Shown: piece after piece, positions 35,077 to 45,400 of the stretch
Numbering within the stretch: position 1 is the first letter of the stretch
How the letters are laid out: each line of letters begins with the position of its first letter
Source: an uncultured Verrucomicrobiota bacterium
GTDB taxonomy: Bacteria; Verrucomicrobiota; Kiritimatiellia; CAIVKH01
Assembly (NCBI GenBank): GCA_937873455.1
Contig: CALMYG010000001.1
Span: 1-64,000 of the forward strand
Direction of reading: 5' to 3'
Length of the DNA stretch: 64,000 nt
Made by a program: the position numbers and the translations under genes
Notes under the pieces: generated by a model
Seen by the model: the letters and a program-made list of their open reading frames with translations, nothing else
The model's database searches: none
Told to the model about the DNA's origin: nothing

Positions 35077-36816
35077 TTATCCCTTCATGCCGGTTAACGT
35101 AACGCCCTGGATAAAATATTTCTGGGCAAAGAAGAAGATCACCACCACCGGCAGGGTCATCAAGAAGGATCCAGCCATCATCATGCCGTAGTTTCCCCCT
35201 TCCTGAACGTTCAGGGCATACAAACCAAGCGACAACGGATAGAGCGGCTGATCGGCCAAATAAATCAAAGGTCCCATGAAGTCGTTCCAAACCCCCATGA
35301 AGGTAAAAATGGCGATACAGGCCAACGTCGGCTTGATCAACGGCAGAATGACGTGCCAATACACCTGCATAAAATTACATCCATCAATTCGAGCCGCGTC
35401 CTCCAGGTCACGCGGGATGCCTTTCATGAATTGTCGCAATAAAAAGATGTTAAAGGCATTGCCAAAAAAGCTGACGACCCAGAGCGGATTCAACGTGTTA
35501 TACCAGCCCAGATGTTTGATGATCAGAAAGTACGGGATCATGGTCACTTGCGGCGGAATCATCATGGTCGCCATCATCAACGCAAAGGAAAACTGCCGGC
35601 CGGGCCACTGAAGGCGGGCAAACGCATAAGCGACCAGCGAGCAGGAAAACAATGTTCCAACGATATTGAGAATGACGAGAAACGCGCTGGTGGCGACATA
35701 CCGGCCAAAAGGGATGTAATTCAAGGCGCCGCGGTAGTTGCGATACCCTTTTGCCCACCATGCCTGAAGGGACGACGACTCGGTCATGGTTACGATCACT
35801 TTTACATGATCCGGGCGGGATTCGTACTGCGACCCCCGATCAACTTCACGGGCGGCGTACCAGAGCCTGATTTTACCGGAATGGCTTTGGTCTTCCGGGC
35901 CGTATTCCTGAAGGGTGATTACCATGGCCTGGTTATCCCCCAGATACGCGGGCCGCATACCCCGATACAATACCCCGTTGCGCTCAAAAGCGAAATCCAG
36001 CCGGTGCCAGGAGTCGTCAGGAACGATGGATAGTTGAATACGGAACAAACGCTCCGCAGCGAACGGCAGGGTCAGCGTGGTCGATAGGCGGACGGAGTCC
36101 CGATGACCGGGTCCCGAGAAGTCGTAGGCCAGTACGCCGAAGGGTCCAACGGCATCCGCATCATCGATCATTCTCGCCGGTGCATCATCGTTCAGCGCCC
36201 AGATTTCGGAGATGGGTCGATCGGTGGTGAGTTCTTTTTCCTGTAAATCAAAGCTTCGAACCCGGATCGAGCTGAAAACCAGGGGGCGATAAATAGCCCG
36301 AAAGACCTGTTCCACCATGGTTGAGCTGATGCGACTTTCCACTTCACGGCGTAATGAATCATCCGGTAACTGCCAATGATCGGTCGGCATGATATCCCGG
36401 AGCTTGCGGTATACACCGGGGAACAGCAAATGCGCGACATCGGCATCAGGCAAGAGAGCGGACTCCGGAGGCAAGGTCACGTTTCGGATGCCATCAAGCA
36501 CCCAAGGCTCGATGCGATCCGCCATTTCATGTCGTGATACCCTGAAATAATTTCCATCCAAATGCGGTGAGGTGGCGGCGGGAATTGGCGCTTGAGGCAA
36601 CAACGTGATCGTATCACCGAACATTTCACGATCCACCTTGAGGCTTGTTCCGATCATCCACACAAAGGGAATTGAAAACACGGCGGCGCCGCCGAACAAC
36701 AACCCGTAGATCATCAAGGCTCGAGCGATATCAAGCGCCCGCCGATGCACGGATTGCCGGGAAACCCCTACGGATGTCGAGGTGATTGGTTCTTTTCCGG
36801 CCATGTCAGCCCTCAT
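35077..36816 (-). CDS. MalG-type sugar ABC permease with large extracytoplasmic insert
   Basis: A 579-residue inner-membrane permease. The first helix lies at about 30-52. An ectodomain of roughly 270 residues (about 60-330) then contains a beta-rich part (DSVRLSTTLTLPFAAERLFRIQLSIV ... VIVTMTESS). The remaining five helices follow with the EAA loop GIPRDLEDAARIDGCNFMQV near residue 475, which docks on the ATPase. MalG-family permeases are normally about 280 residues, so the insert doubles the size; its placement between TM1 and TM2 matches the long periplasmic loop seen in some MalF proteins, but the insert is larger and not MalF-like in sequence. The gene overlaps the upstream fusion gene by 11 bases; ATG at 36804 is an alternative start. 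No ATPase gene is adjacent. Confidence 0.85.
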   Translation of the reverse strand: MRADMAGKEPITSTSVGVSRQSVHRRALDIARALMIYGLLFGGAAVFSIPFVWMIGTSLKVDREMFGDTITLLPQAPIPAATSPHLDGNYFRVSRHEMADRIEPWVLDGIRNVTLPPESALLPDADVAHLLFPGVYRKLRDIMPTDHWQLPDDSLRREVESRISSTMVEQVFRAIYRPLVFSSIRVRSFDLQEKELTTDRPISEIWALNDDAPARMIDDADAVGPFGVLAYDFSGPGHRDSVRLSTTLTLPFAAERLFRIQLSIVPDDSWHRLDFAFERNGVLYRGMRPAYLGDNQAMVITLQEYGPEDQSHSGKIRLWYAAREVDRGSQYESRPDHVKVIVTMTESSSLQAWWAKGYRNYRGALNYIPFGRYVATSAFLVILNIVGTLFSCSLVAYAFARLQWPGRQFSFALMMATMMIPPQVTMIPYFLIIKHLGWYNTLNPLWVVSFFGNAFNIFLLRQFMKGIPRDLEDAARIDGCNFMQVYWHVILPLIKPTLACIAIFTFMGVWNDFMGPLIYLADQPLYPLSLGLYALNVQEGGNYGMMMAGSFLMTLPVVVIFFFAQKYFIQGVTLTGMKG

Positions 36817-39436
36817 CCTCGTAATGAACCCACTTACGCGAAAGCCGCATCTGGATGGCGGTTAACGCCAGCACGATCAGGAAGAGAAACCAGGCCATCG
36901 CGGCAGCATACCCCATATTCAAGTACCGGAACGCATTGTTGAACAGATAGTAGGCGTAGAACAACGTCGAGTTTACCGGTCCGCCACCCGTCATGATGAA
37001 CGCCTGCGTGAATATTTGAAAGGTTCCGATGAAACCCATGATCACATTAAAAAAGATGTAGGGTGTCAGCATCGGGATGGTGATGTATTTAAACTGCTGC
37101 CAGGTATTTGCCCCATCGATGGCGGCGGCTTCATAATACGACTCACTGATCCCCTTGATTCCGGCGATCCAAATGATCATCCCGCCCCCGGCGGTCCATA
37201 ACCCCATCAAAATCAACGCCCACTTGCTGGTATTCTTGTCCTGCAACCACTCCGGTCCGTTAATGCCGATGGAGGCCAACATGCCGTTGAGCAGACCGCT
37301 TTGCGGATTAAATATCCAAATCCACAAAATGCTGGCCGCAACCATGGGTACAATGCTGGGCAAATAAAACAGCGTCCGCCAAACTGCCACCCCCCGAACT
37401 TTCCGGGTCAACAGAATGGCCATGCCCAGTCCGACGGCCATACCCAAAGGAATACCGATGACCATAAACACCGTATTGCCGAGCGATTTCCAGAACAGGT
37501 CATCCCGGGTAAACATAAAGTGGTAATTGTCCAGCCCAAGTAAAACGGCCGGATTCAGAATGTCGTACCGGCAAAAGCTGATGATAATCGAAAACAGCAT
37601 CGGCCCCCCCGTGAAAATGACGAAGCCGAGTATCCATGGCAAAGCGCAGATCACGCCCTCTTTCCATTGCGCACGAAAATATGAGCCTTTGCTTCCTTCC
37701 GTTACCGAAGCCACGCCTCGTTCTCCGGTAAAAAATGCCCCGAGCGCTATTCCACGTGACGGATCCCGGGAAAGCCGGGTGTCGCGCCGGTAAATCCAAA
37801 CCACGGTGACCACCGATAAAAATCCATACAGGCCGAAAAACCAATTCCACGACGTGATCGGCGCGCCAGCGGGAGGGAATAAGATCTGGTCGAGGTTGTG
37901 TTGCACCATGGCGGTATAATAATCGAGCGCCGCTTCCGGGGTTCGCTCATGATTGATGGCGTCATCCATGGCCCAACGTTGGGCATTCCATAATTTTTGT
38001 CCCACCGGAGTAACCGGACGGCACCGGGAGTGTTCCAGCATGTCGTTGAAGACAGCCATCACATCCTTGAATTTCTGCTCCAGGGAGGGGTTTCCGGCGA
38101 TAAAGTTTTCGTACAACCATTCATTGTGCTCGCGATTGGATACCTGGCGGGGAATATACGGTCGTCCCTGAGCCAGGTAGGTATAATGTTCAGAGCGCGT
38201 CATGATTTCCATGGCCCGGCGACTGCTTAAGAACCGGATCAATTCCCAGGCGTGTTCCTTGCCTTGGGCGGTGGAAGGAATGGCGTATGCCCACCCGCCG
38301 ATCCAACTGATCGGATGGCGGCCTCGTTCCAGTTCGGCTTTAGGCAGCGGCGGCGGTACCGCCCCGACATTCAGGTCGCGACCGTAGCGCGCCAAGGACG
38401 ACATCACCCAAACGCCATCGATTTTCATGGCCACCTTGCCCATGATAAAGGGATCAAGCGCATCACGCTGAAATGAGCTTTGAAAAGCATCCACTTTCCG
38501 CGCACCGCCCAAGGCATCGTAGAGGCGGGTCACATACTCAAGGGCATACAGAATTCTAGGCTCATTCAGGGTGACGGTTTTACCGTCGTCGCTCATGAAC
38601 TCGCCACCGGCCATCCATCCATACATGTAGAGAAAGGAGTTACCGTAATTGGGTATGAAGCCGACGCGTTCGAGATTTCCCGCGGCATCGCGCTCGGTCA
38701 TGGCCAAGGCCATTTCCTCGAGCTCCTCCCAGGTCGTTGGCGGACGCGCATCACCGTTTTCATCGACAAAGCCGTGGCGAATCAACGCATTCTTGTTGTA
38801 GAGCAAGACGCGATTATCGGCGTTATTCGGTATGCCATAGGGATGAGCATCGCCGGTCAGAGGATTCCGGTAAACGACTTCGTCCCACGCGCCGGGAAAA
38901 TAGGATTCGGCGGCCACCGGCTCCACGGCGGGCAGCGGCCACGCGCCGGTCGCCCGCGGCGCTTCCGGCAAAGCCCCGGGCCAGGGCGTAAGGGCCGGAT
39001 CCTCGGGCCTCCCGCGCTCTTCCCACTCAGTCCAAACCGCTGCATCCCTGGTCAGGTAGGCATCCAACGGTTCGAAGGCGCCGCGCGAGGCCCATTCGCT
39101 GATGGCGAAACGATCAAAAAATATAACATCGGGCGGATCACCGCCGGCCAAGCTCAGCAAAAACCGGGTGGGGTCTTCCACCTGGTCGCGGGAAGCATGT
39201 TGGCCGGCGCGCACCCGGTAAACCGGATAGCTGGGATCCAGCCGATTCCGCTCCCGGGAAAGAAATTCAAACTCCCGAACCGCATCCTCCATGGCGTCGC
39301 GAATGGGACCTTCCGGGGCCATATACCGGATGACGATTGCGCCGTCATCCTCTTCCACATTTTTCTGCGGGGCCAACCACCAGAGTACCGTAAGCAGGAT
39401 GGCCGACCAACCGGCGATCTTTATTCCACTCGACAT
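36806..39436 (-). CDS. solute-binding protein fused to MalF-type ABC permease
   Basis: An 876-residue fusion. After an N-terminal anchor helix (about 5-22), residues about 35-530 form a family-1 extracellular solute-binding protein (GGDPPDVIFFDRFAISEWASRGAFEPLDAYL, YGIPNNADNRVLLYNKNALIRHGF, PPTTWEELEEMALAMTERD, MKIDGVWVMSSLARYG). A second helix near 545 and a charged linker lead into a MalF-type permease (about 605-865) with six helices and the EAA loop GISESYYEAAAIDGANTWQQF. Binding protein and permease are normally separate polypeptides; here the receptor is tethered to the channel. Start set at 39436 (MSSGIKIAG) rather than 39472. It is the first gene of the importer operon, 62 bases after the giant gene, with no terminator seen between. 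Confidence 0.88.
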   Translation of the reverse strand: MSSGIKIAGWSAILLTVLWWLAPQKNVEEDDGAIVIRYMAPEGPIRDAMEDAVREFEFLSRERNRLDPSYPVYRVRAGQHASRDQVEDPTRFLLSLAGGDPPDVIFFDRFAISEWASRGAFEPLDAYLTRDAAVWTEWEERGRPEDPALTPWPGALPEAPRATGAWPLPAVEPVAAESYFPGAWDEVVYRNPLTGDAHPYGIPNNADNRVLLYNKNALIRHGFVDENGDARPPTTWEELEEMALAMTERDAAGNLERVGFIPNYGNSFLYMYGWMAGGEFMSDDGKTVTLNEPRILYALEYVTRLYDALGGARKVDAFQSSFQRDALDPFIMGKVAMKIDGVWVMSSLARYGRDLNVGAVPPPLPKAELERGRHPISWIGGWAYAIPSTAQGKEHAWELIRFLSSRRAMEIMTRSEHYTYLAQGRPYIPRQVSNREHNEWLYENFIAGNPSLEQKFKDVMAVFNDMLEHSRCRPVTPVGQKLWNAQRWAMDDAINHERTPEAALDYYTAMVQHNLDQILFPPAGAPITSWNWFFGLYGFLSVVTVVWIYRRDTRLSRDPSRGIALGAFFTGERGVASVTEGSKGSYFRAQWKEGVICALPWILGFVIFTGGPMLFSIIISFCRYDILNPAVLLGLDNYHFMFTRDDLFWKSLGNTVFMVIGIPLGMAVGLGMAILLTRKVRGVAVWRTLFYLPSIVPMVAASILWIWIFNPQSGLLNGMLASIGINGPEWLQDKNTSKWALILMGLWTAGGGMIIWIAGIKGISESYYEAAAIDGANTWQQFKYITIPMLTPYIFFNVIMGFIGTFQIFTQAFIMTGGGPVNSTLFYAYYLFNNAFRYLNMGYAAAMAWFLFLIVLALTAIQMRLSRKWVHYEDEG

Positions 39437-39498
39437 GAGGACGATGATGACAGAGGGTCGCGGAAAATACAATCATCCTGACGCTCAATCCCCCCTGG

Positions 39499-42400
39499 TT
39501 AAGGCGTGAAATTGCGGGTTGGCGGACTGTAGAAGACCGGCCGGTTGGTCCAATATAAGGTGGTAGGGTGCCGCTTCACGATGATAACCGCATCATCGGG
39601 TTCCACGACGTAGCCGGAAGCTGAAGCGAGGGTTCCGGCGAATCGCCACGTATTATCCGATGTGCGCCAGAAAATCCGCGCCTTGGGCAGGGAAATTGAC
39701 CCGCTGGAAACTCCATTTTCGTTCGGTGCATTGTTTAGAATCCGGATTTCATCGGATTGTCCGATATTCATCCCCCCCCGGAAGCCGTTGTTGGTGGTAA
39801 TACCGAGATTAATGAGGGATACGCGTTCCGGAATCGCATGGCTCACGATGTGATAGGTCGGATTGGTAAAGGATGCGCCTACGCCGGAAATAACATGTAC
39901 GATACCCTGCGTGGGCAACCTCCCTATTAGCGGGATGTTGGTGGGATTGGCCGAAGTCGGCATGCGAATCATGAAACCCTGATTGAGAGGAACCCGCTTG
40001 TCATTGGCACTACCGGATCCACCCAGGAAATATTGCCATCCCGACGATGATAACCAGACCACCGAGGTCGGTGTGCTGCCGAGAGCATCTCCGCTGGTTG
40101 TATTTCCAAACCAACTGATACGGGTTGAAGTCAACGGATTCGGTCCGATATGGAGTAAATTGGTGCCGAATACATGAGCGACCGTGGATTCCAGCTCATT
40201 GGTAGTCGCTGGATCGGGGAATGCAAACATGGAATACCAGTTTTCACCAGGGTTCAACGCGATTCCCTTGGTGACATACACTTCCGGGCTTCCGATCCGC
40301 GGCGTGTTGGCTGTCTGCCAGCGGTCCTGTCTGGCTACACGATAAAACCGGTAGGTGTCATTGGTCAAATCACCAGGCCGGGTTCGTCCAAGATCACCTT
40401 CGTCCCGCATGGCCGGACGGTTGGTGAACAGCATGAATTGCCACTGATTGGACAATGTGTTGCGGAAGCCCAGCGGGCTATCGACATACAAGACATCGTA
40501 ATCCCGGAAAACCAGATCGTTGGTCGGTCCGGTCCATAGCGCACTGGTCGCCAGTCCAGCCCGGGCAACCCCCTGGGTGACGGCAAAACGATCGGTATTG
40601 CCAACCACGCTGGTTACCAAACCGATGTTCCCGGCGGCATCGCGGCCCTGAATGGAAATTGCATAGTAGGCATCAAAGTTCAGGTTCGATAAAACCAAGT
40701 TGGTGAACGTGTGGGCATTCAAAACATTGCTCCATCCGGTGGTCGAACGATCAAGCACGGTGGTCACAGCGCCGGCAATGGGCGCGCCGTTGGTATCCAG
40801 CACCTCGTGATACGTGATGAGATAGGTATCCCATGGCGATAGGGGTTCTTGATCCAATTGCCGCCAACCCGCCGCCTCGGCTTGAGAGGAAAACGCAGAC
40901 CACTCGACTTTAATTTCCGACGACTCATCAATGGTGATGTCAAAGAGATCATCGCCGGCGGCATCGGAGGCGCGCAACGCATTTACGGGAGGTGGCGGAT
41001 TGGTGTCCACCCGCACCACGACTTCCACGACATTGCCCATTGCCCGGTCATTCATGCGGTCATTGTCGTCGTCGACGGCGAACACATATCCCGTCAAAAC
41101 GCCTTGTTGCCCGAGAATGGAAACAACCGCGCTGGTTACTGCGCCCCCCACCCCGCCACCATCGGCGATGTTGGTCGGGAAAACCGGTGAAATAGAAGGA
41201 ATAATAAACCGGTGCTGGTATACGCCGGACAAATCATCAACGGCCTGTTCCCATTGCAGGGTCAAACTGCTTGCGCTCATCCACGCATTGCTGACGGCTC
41301 CGGCTACGCGCGCGGTGGTCATCACCGGACCAGCCACGTCGTCGTCGATCACCCGAATGATGCCGAAGAGTTCACTGTAAAGAAATTCCTGATCGTCTAT
41401 ACGGTCGTCGTCGTTGTCGGGAACGGTGGCATATACCGGCAGGTCCTGCCCTTGCAGCGACGAGCCGTCGCCTCCCCAAAGTGTGGTGATTTGATTAAAG
41501 TCAAAGACCGTATTGGCGAATGACCATACATTGGAAGCCAGTGGATTTGTAGTGTTCGCGGTAGGCGTACTCCGACCTTCGGCGAAATAGCTGATATTGC
41601 TCACCACCAGATTGGTAATGGAAATATTCATATTGGTGGTTGCGCTCCCCGCTGATGCGCGCTGAAGCCCGCTGTAGGCATCATACGCTTTGATGGCAAC
41701 ATCCATGCCATGAGCGGCAAGGTCGCCATCGGTGATGAAGAACCGCCGCACATCTCCCGCCTGCTGGAAGCTTGCGGCGGAACCATCCACCTTGATGTTC
41801 ATGGCGGTGGCGCCACGAATGGGCGCGTTGGTGTCGTCGTCATAAACATAAAACCGCAAGGGTTCATTAATGGTTACGGCACGATTTACCGGAACGGCGG
41901 CGCCGCCGCTGGGAGCGGTTACCGTGGACCCTCCGGGGTCCGTTTCGGCTGACACCGTTACAAAGTATTGCAAATCAAAATCAATATTTGTGATGTTAAA
42001 TGCGGCGAACTGGTAGGTGGTCACCACATGGGCCCGGTTGGTTCCGAATATATTGGTAAAAAAACGGTCGAGGTTAAACGGGTTGGTGGCGGCGCCGATC
42101 GCCAACGGATCCCAGTTCGGTGTGATACGCCCATCCGGCGACCCGATATGATTGGTGGTTGTGTTCTGGACAAACACACCGGACGGACTGTCCCATCGCA
42201 CGGCAAAATCGATAAAACTGGCCGACTTGAGTTCGGCATCGCTCAAGTTGGTGACCACTTGGTTATAAACCGAGGAATTATAATTGGTACCGATATACAC
42301 CAACGTCGGCGTGGGGCCGTTGTCCTCGTGCCAGTTATCCGGCAAATTCCACATGACCTCTTCCCAACTCGGCCCGATACGGATGTGATCAAAGTAGCAG

Positions 42401-45400
42401 TTACCCAAACCGCTTCCGATGATCTCGATTCCATCAATACGATCGATATGAACGTTGTTCATCTCCACCAACCAGGCATTTTCCCGGTTGGGATCGGTAT
42501 GAGCCAGTTGCGTGGCGGTATAGCCGCGGGCTTTGAATTCCCTGGTGTCGAAGTCGTACATGGCCACCATCAGGTAATCGTTGCCGGTGCCGACATTGAA
42601 CTGATAACCGGGGTTGGCGCCATCTATCCGGTTGGTGCTCAAATTGCCGTTGTGGCCAAGACTTAATTTCATGTCGGCCACCCCAAAGGCCTTGCCAAAA
42701 AAACCGGTTACGGCGTTGGCGCCGGCGGAGCCGCTGGCGGCGCCATTGAGAATATTGATGCCAAAGAATGCATTCTGCGCCGCACTTCCCATATTGATCT
42801 TGATGGCGAAATAGAGTTTGCCGCTGGTCCGTGGAGGGAAATTGCGGTGAGCCGAACGCACGGATGCGGAATTCAAGAAGCCTTGACGGGTTCCGGAGTC
42901 ATCCGGATAAGCCCCAAATGCCCCAAAATTTCCGTCGGCCACGTCGATCTGGCCGCTCAAGGTGCCCCAGGAATTGGTCCACCCCGTGCCGCCGTTGGCT
43001 CCAAACATGTTCCCGGCGCCGTAATCGAATTTGTCTTCCACGATGCCGAATGAGGCCGTGGCGGTGCTGCGCGGATTGCCGCTGGCCGTGTCCACGTTGT
43101 AATCAATGCCGCTGCCCGCGCCGTTGTACTCAAAGACGCGGAAATGGTAGGTCACGCCGGGGGCCAGGCCGGTAACCTCCACCAATGTGCCCGTGCCGGC
43201 CAGAACCACGAAATTGCCATCGCCAAGGTGCGTGCCACTGCCGAATACCGCGCCGGCACTGTAGGCCGTACCATCGACCGGGTTCTGATTCACCGCGTTG
43301 GTACCGCGCACCACGACGACCCGCCCTTGTCCGTTGCCGGAGGTAAAGGACAACCCGATCCGGTTGGTGCCGATGAGGGTGAATACGATGTCGCTGGCCT
43401 GGACCGAAGGCGCCTCGCAGGACGTCTCGGCGCTGGCCGAGGGCGCAGTGGCGGTGTTATAATTGTACGTCTCGGCCGCCGAGCCATTCCACCGGAAGGA
43501 ATAGATGGCGAAGTGGAAGTTCGAGCAGGAGGCCAGGCCGGTGTGCAGGAATGTTTCCGCCGTGCCCGGCGAAACCAACGATACCACCGCCCCGCCGACG
43601 ACCTGGTTGTTGGTGTAGCCGGTTCCGTTCACCGGCACGGCGGTGACCGGCGAGAACGAGCGCAGGATGATATACCCGCTTGCCGAGGGACTGCCCGCCG
43701 CAGCGGTCCAGGTATTGCTGATCGACGTATCGCCTGCGGTAAAGGCATTCAATCCGGACGCGTTTTGGGCGGGTTCGGTGGACAACGTCCAGCGATTTCC
43801 GGTTAGGAAGCCGGCATTCGTGTAGTAACTGGCGGTGGCATCGGCGCCATTGTACTCGAACACCGCGAAGTAGTAGCGCGTTTCAGCATTCAATCCGGTC
43901 AGCGGTACGCTGCTGCCAGAGGCGTTGTACACAACCTTGTTGCCGCCGCCCAGATCAGGGGCCGAACTGAAATCGTTGTTGGCGGTATAGGCAGTACCGT
44001 TCGTGGGAATAAATGTAACCGGTGACCCCTCACGCGCCACGACAATCCGGTTGAGGCCGTTGCCGGGGGTCCAACCTACGGTCATGGCGTTCGGCGTCAG
44101 ATTTGTGAAGGTTAACGAAGTTGCATGCAAGGTGGGCGTGGTGGTGAATTGGTTGAGCAATGCCTCCCACGAATTGGCGACGCGAATTTCGTCAAAACAC
44201 ACGGTTCCTTCGTCCTTGGCGGCAAGGCGAACGCCGTCAATCCGGCTGACCGGAGTATTCGGCGACCGGCTCGCGCCCCACGTCGGCTCGGTCAACGGCA
44301 GGGTGTCGCCGCTGTTGTAGGCCCGGACATGAAACGTGTCGGTATCGAAGTCGTACATGCCGATAAACATGTATACGCTGGTCCCGTTCGCCCCGAAGCC
44401 GCCGCTCTGGGATCCTCCATTGCTACCGAGATCGAGACCGAAGTTGCCGTCATTGAACAATTTGCCGGCAAAGGCGACCTCGGCGAGCCCGTTCATGAAC
44501 GAGATGCCAAAGTAGCCGTCGGAATTCCCGTCGGATTTCTGGGCGGCCACCGCCATAAAAATCTTTCCGCCGGTGAACGCGTCGAAATGGCGGCGGGCGG
44601 TGATATCAGCGCCCACGGAATTTCCGCATATCCGGTTGCCCGCCCCGGCGGGATAGTTGTTTGGCGTGGCGAGATTACCGGCGCTAAAACTGAAGGTTCC
44701 TGAAGCCGTCCATGCATTGGTCCATCCGCTTCCTCCTGTTGCTCCGTTAACGGCGCCAAGGGTGTTGGTAAATGGATCCACGATCTCACCGGCGTTATAG
44801 CCGATCACGGTCAGACGGTTGGTGACGAAACGGGTCCCGTTGGTCTGGTTTCCAGTAAAGGCGATCACCGCCTCGTAGGTGCCGGGATTCAAGGACGCGA
44901 CATTGACCGAGGAGGTGTGTATCTGTGTTCCGCCAGCGGTGTTGATTTCCCCATTGGTTGGTGCGACGGAGATCCAGCCGAATCCCGAGTTGTAGGTGAT
45001 TTCCGCGTTGTAGATCAGCGGGCCGGTTCCGGTATTGGTTACCGTCAGATTCGGCCACGGGGCGGAACCCGCCACGGTTCCAAACGTAGATGTAATGGTA
45101 ACCAGCGTGGGCAAGTCACTGATTCCTGCCGCACTTTCACCAATGACGACGGTAAATGGGAGATCGTTGGTCGTGAACAGCCGGTCATTGAGCCGGTCGT
45201 TGTCGGCGTCGGCCACCACCACGCGGGCGGTCCACACCCCGAGTGGTGCGGAGGCCAAGGCGTTGTTGTTGGTGCTGCCGATCGGCGACAACGTGGTGGC
45301 CTGCGCATTGGTAAAAGGAATCTGGTTGAACGCTTGTCGTAGCCGCATGACGCCCGATGCATCCCAAAGCTCGAAGTAGGGCGAGCTGTTGGGCTGTGTG

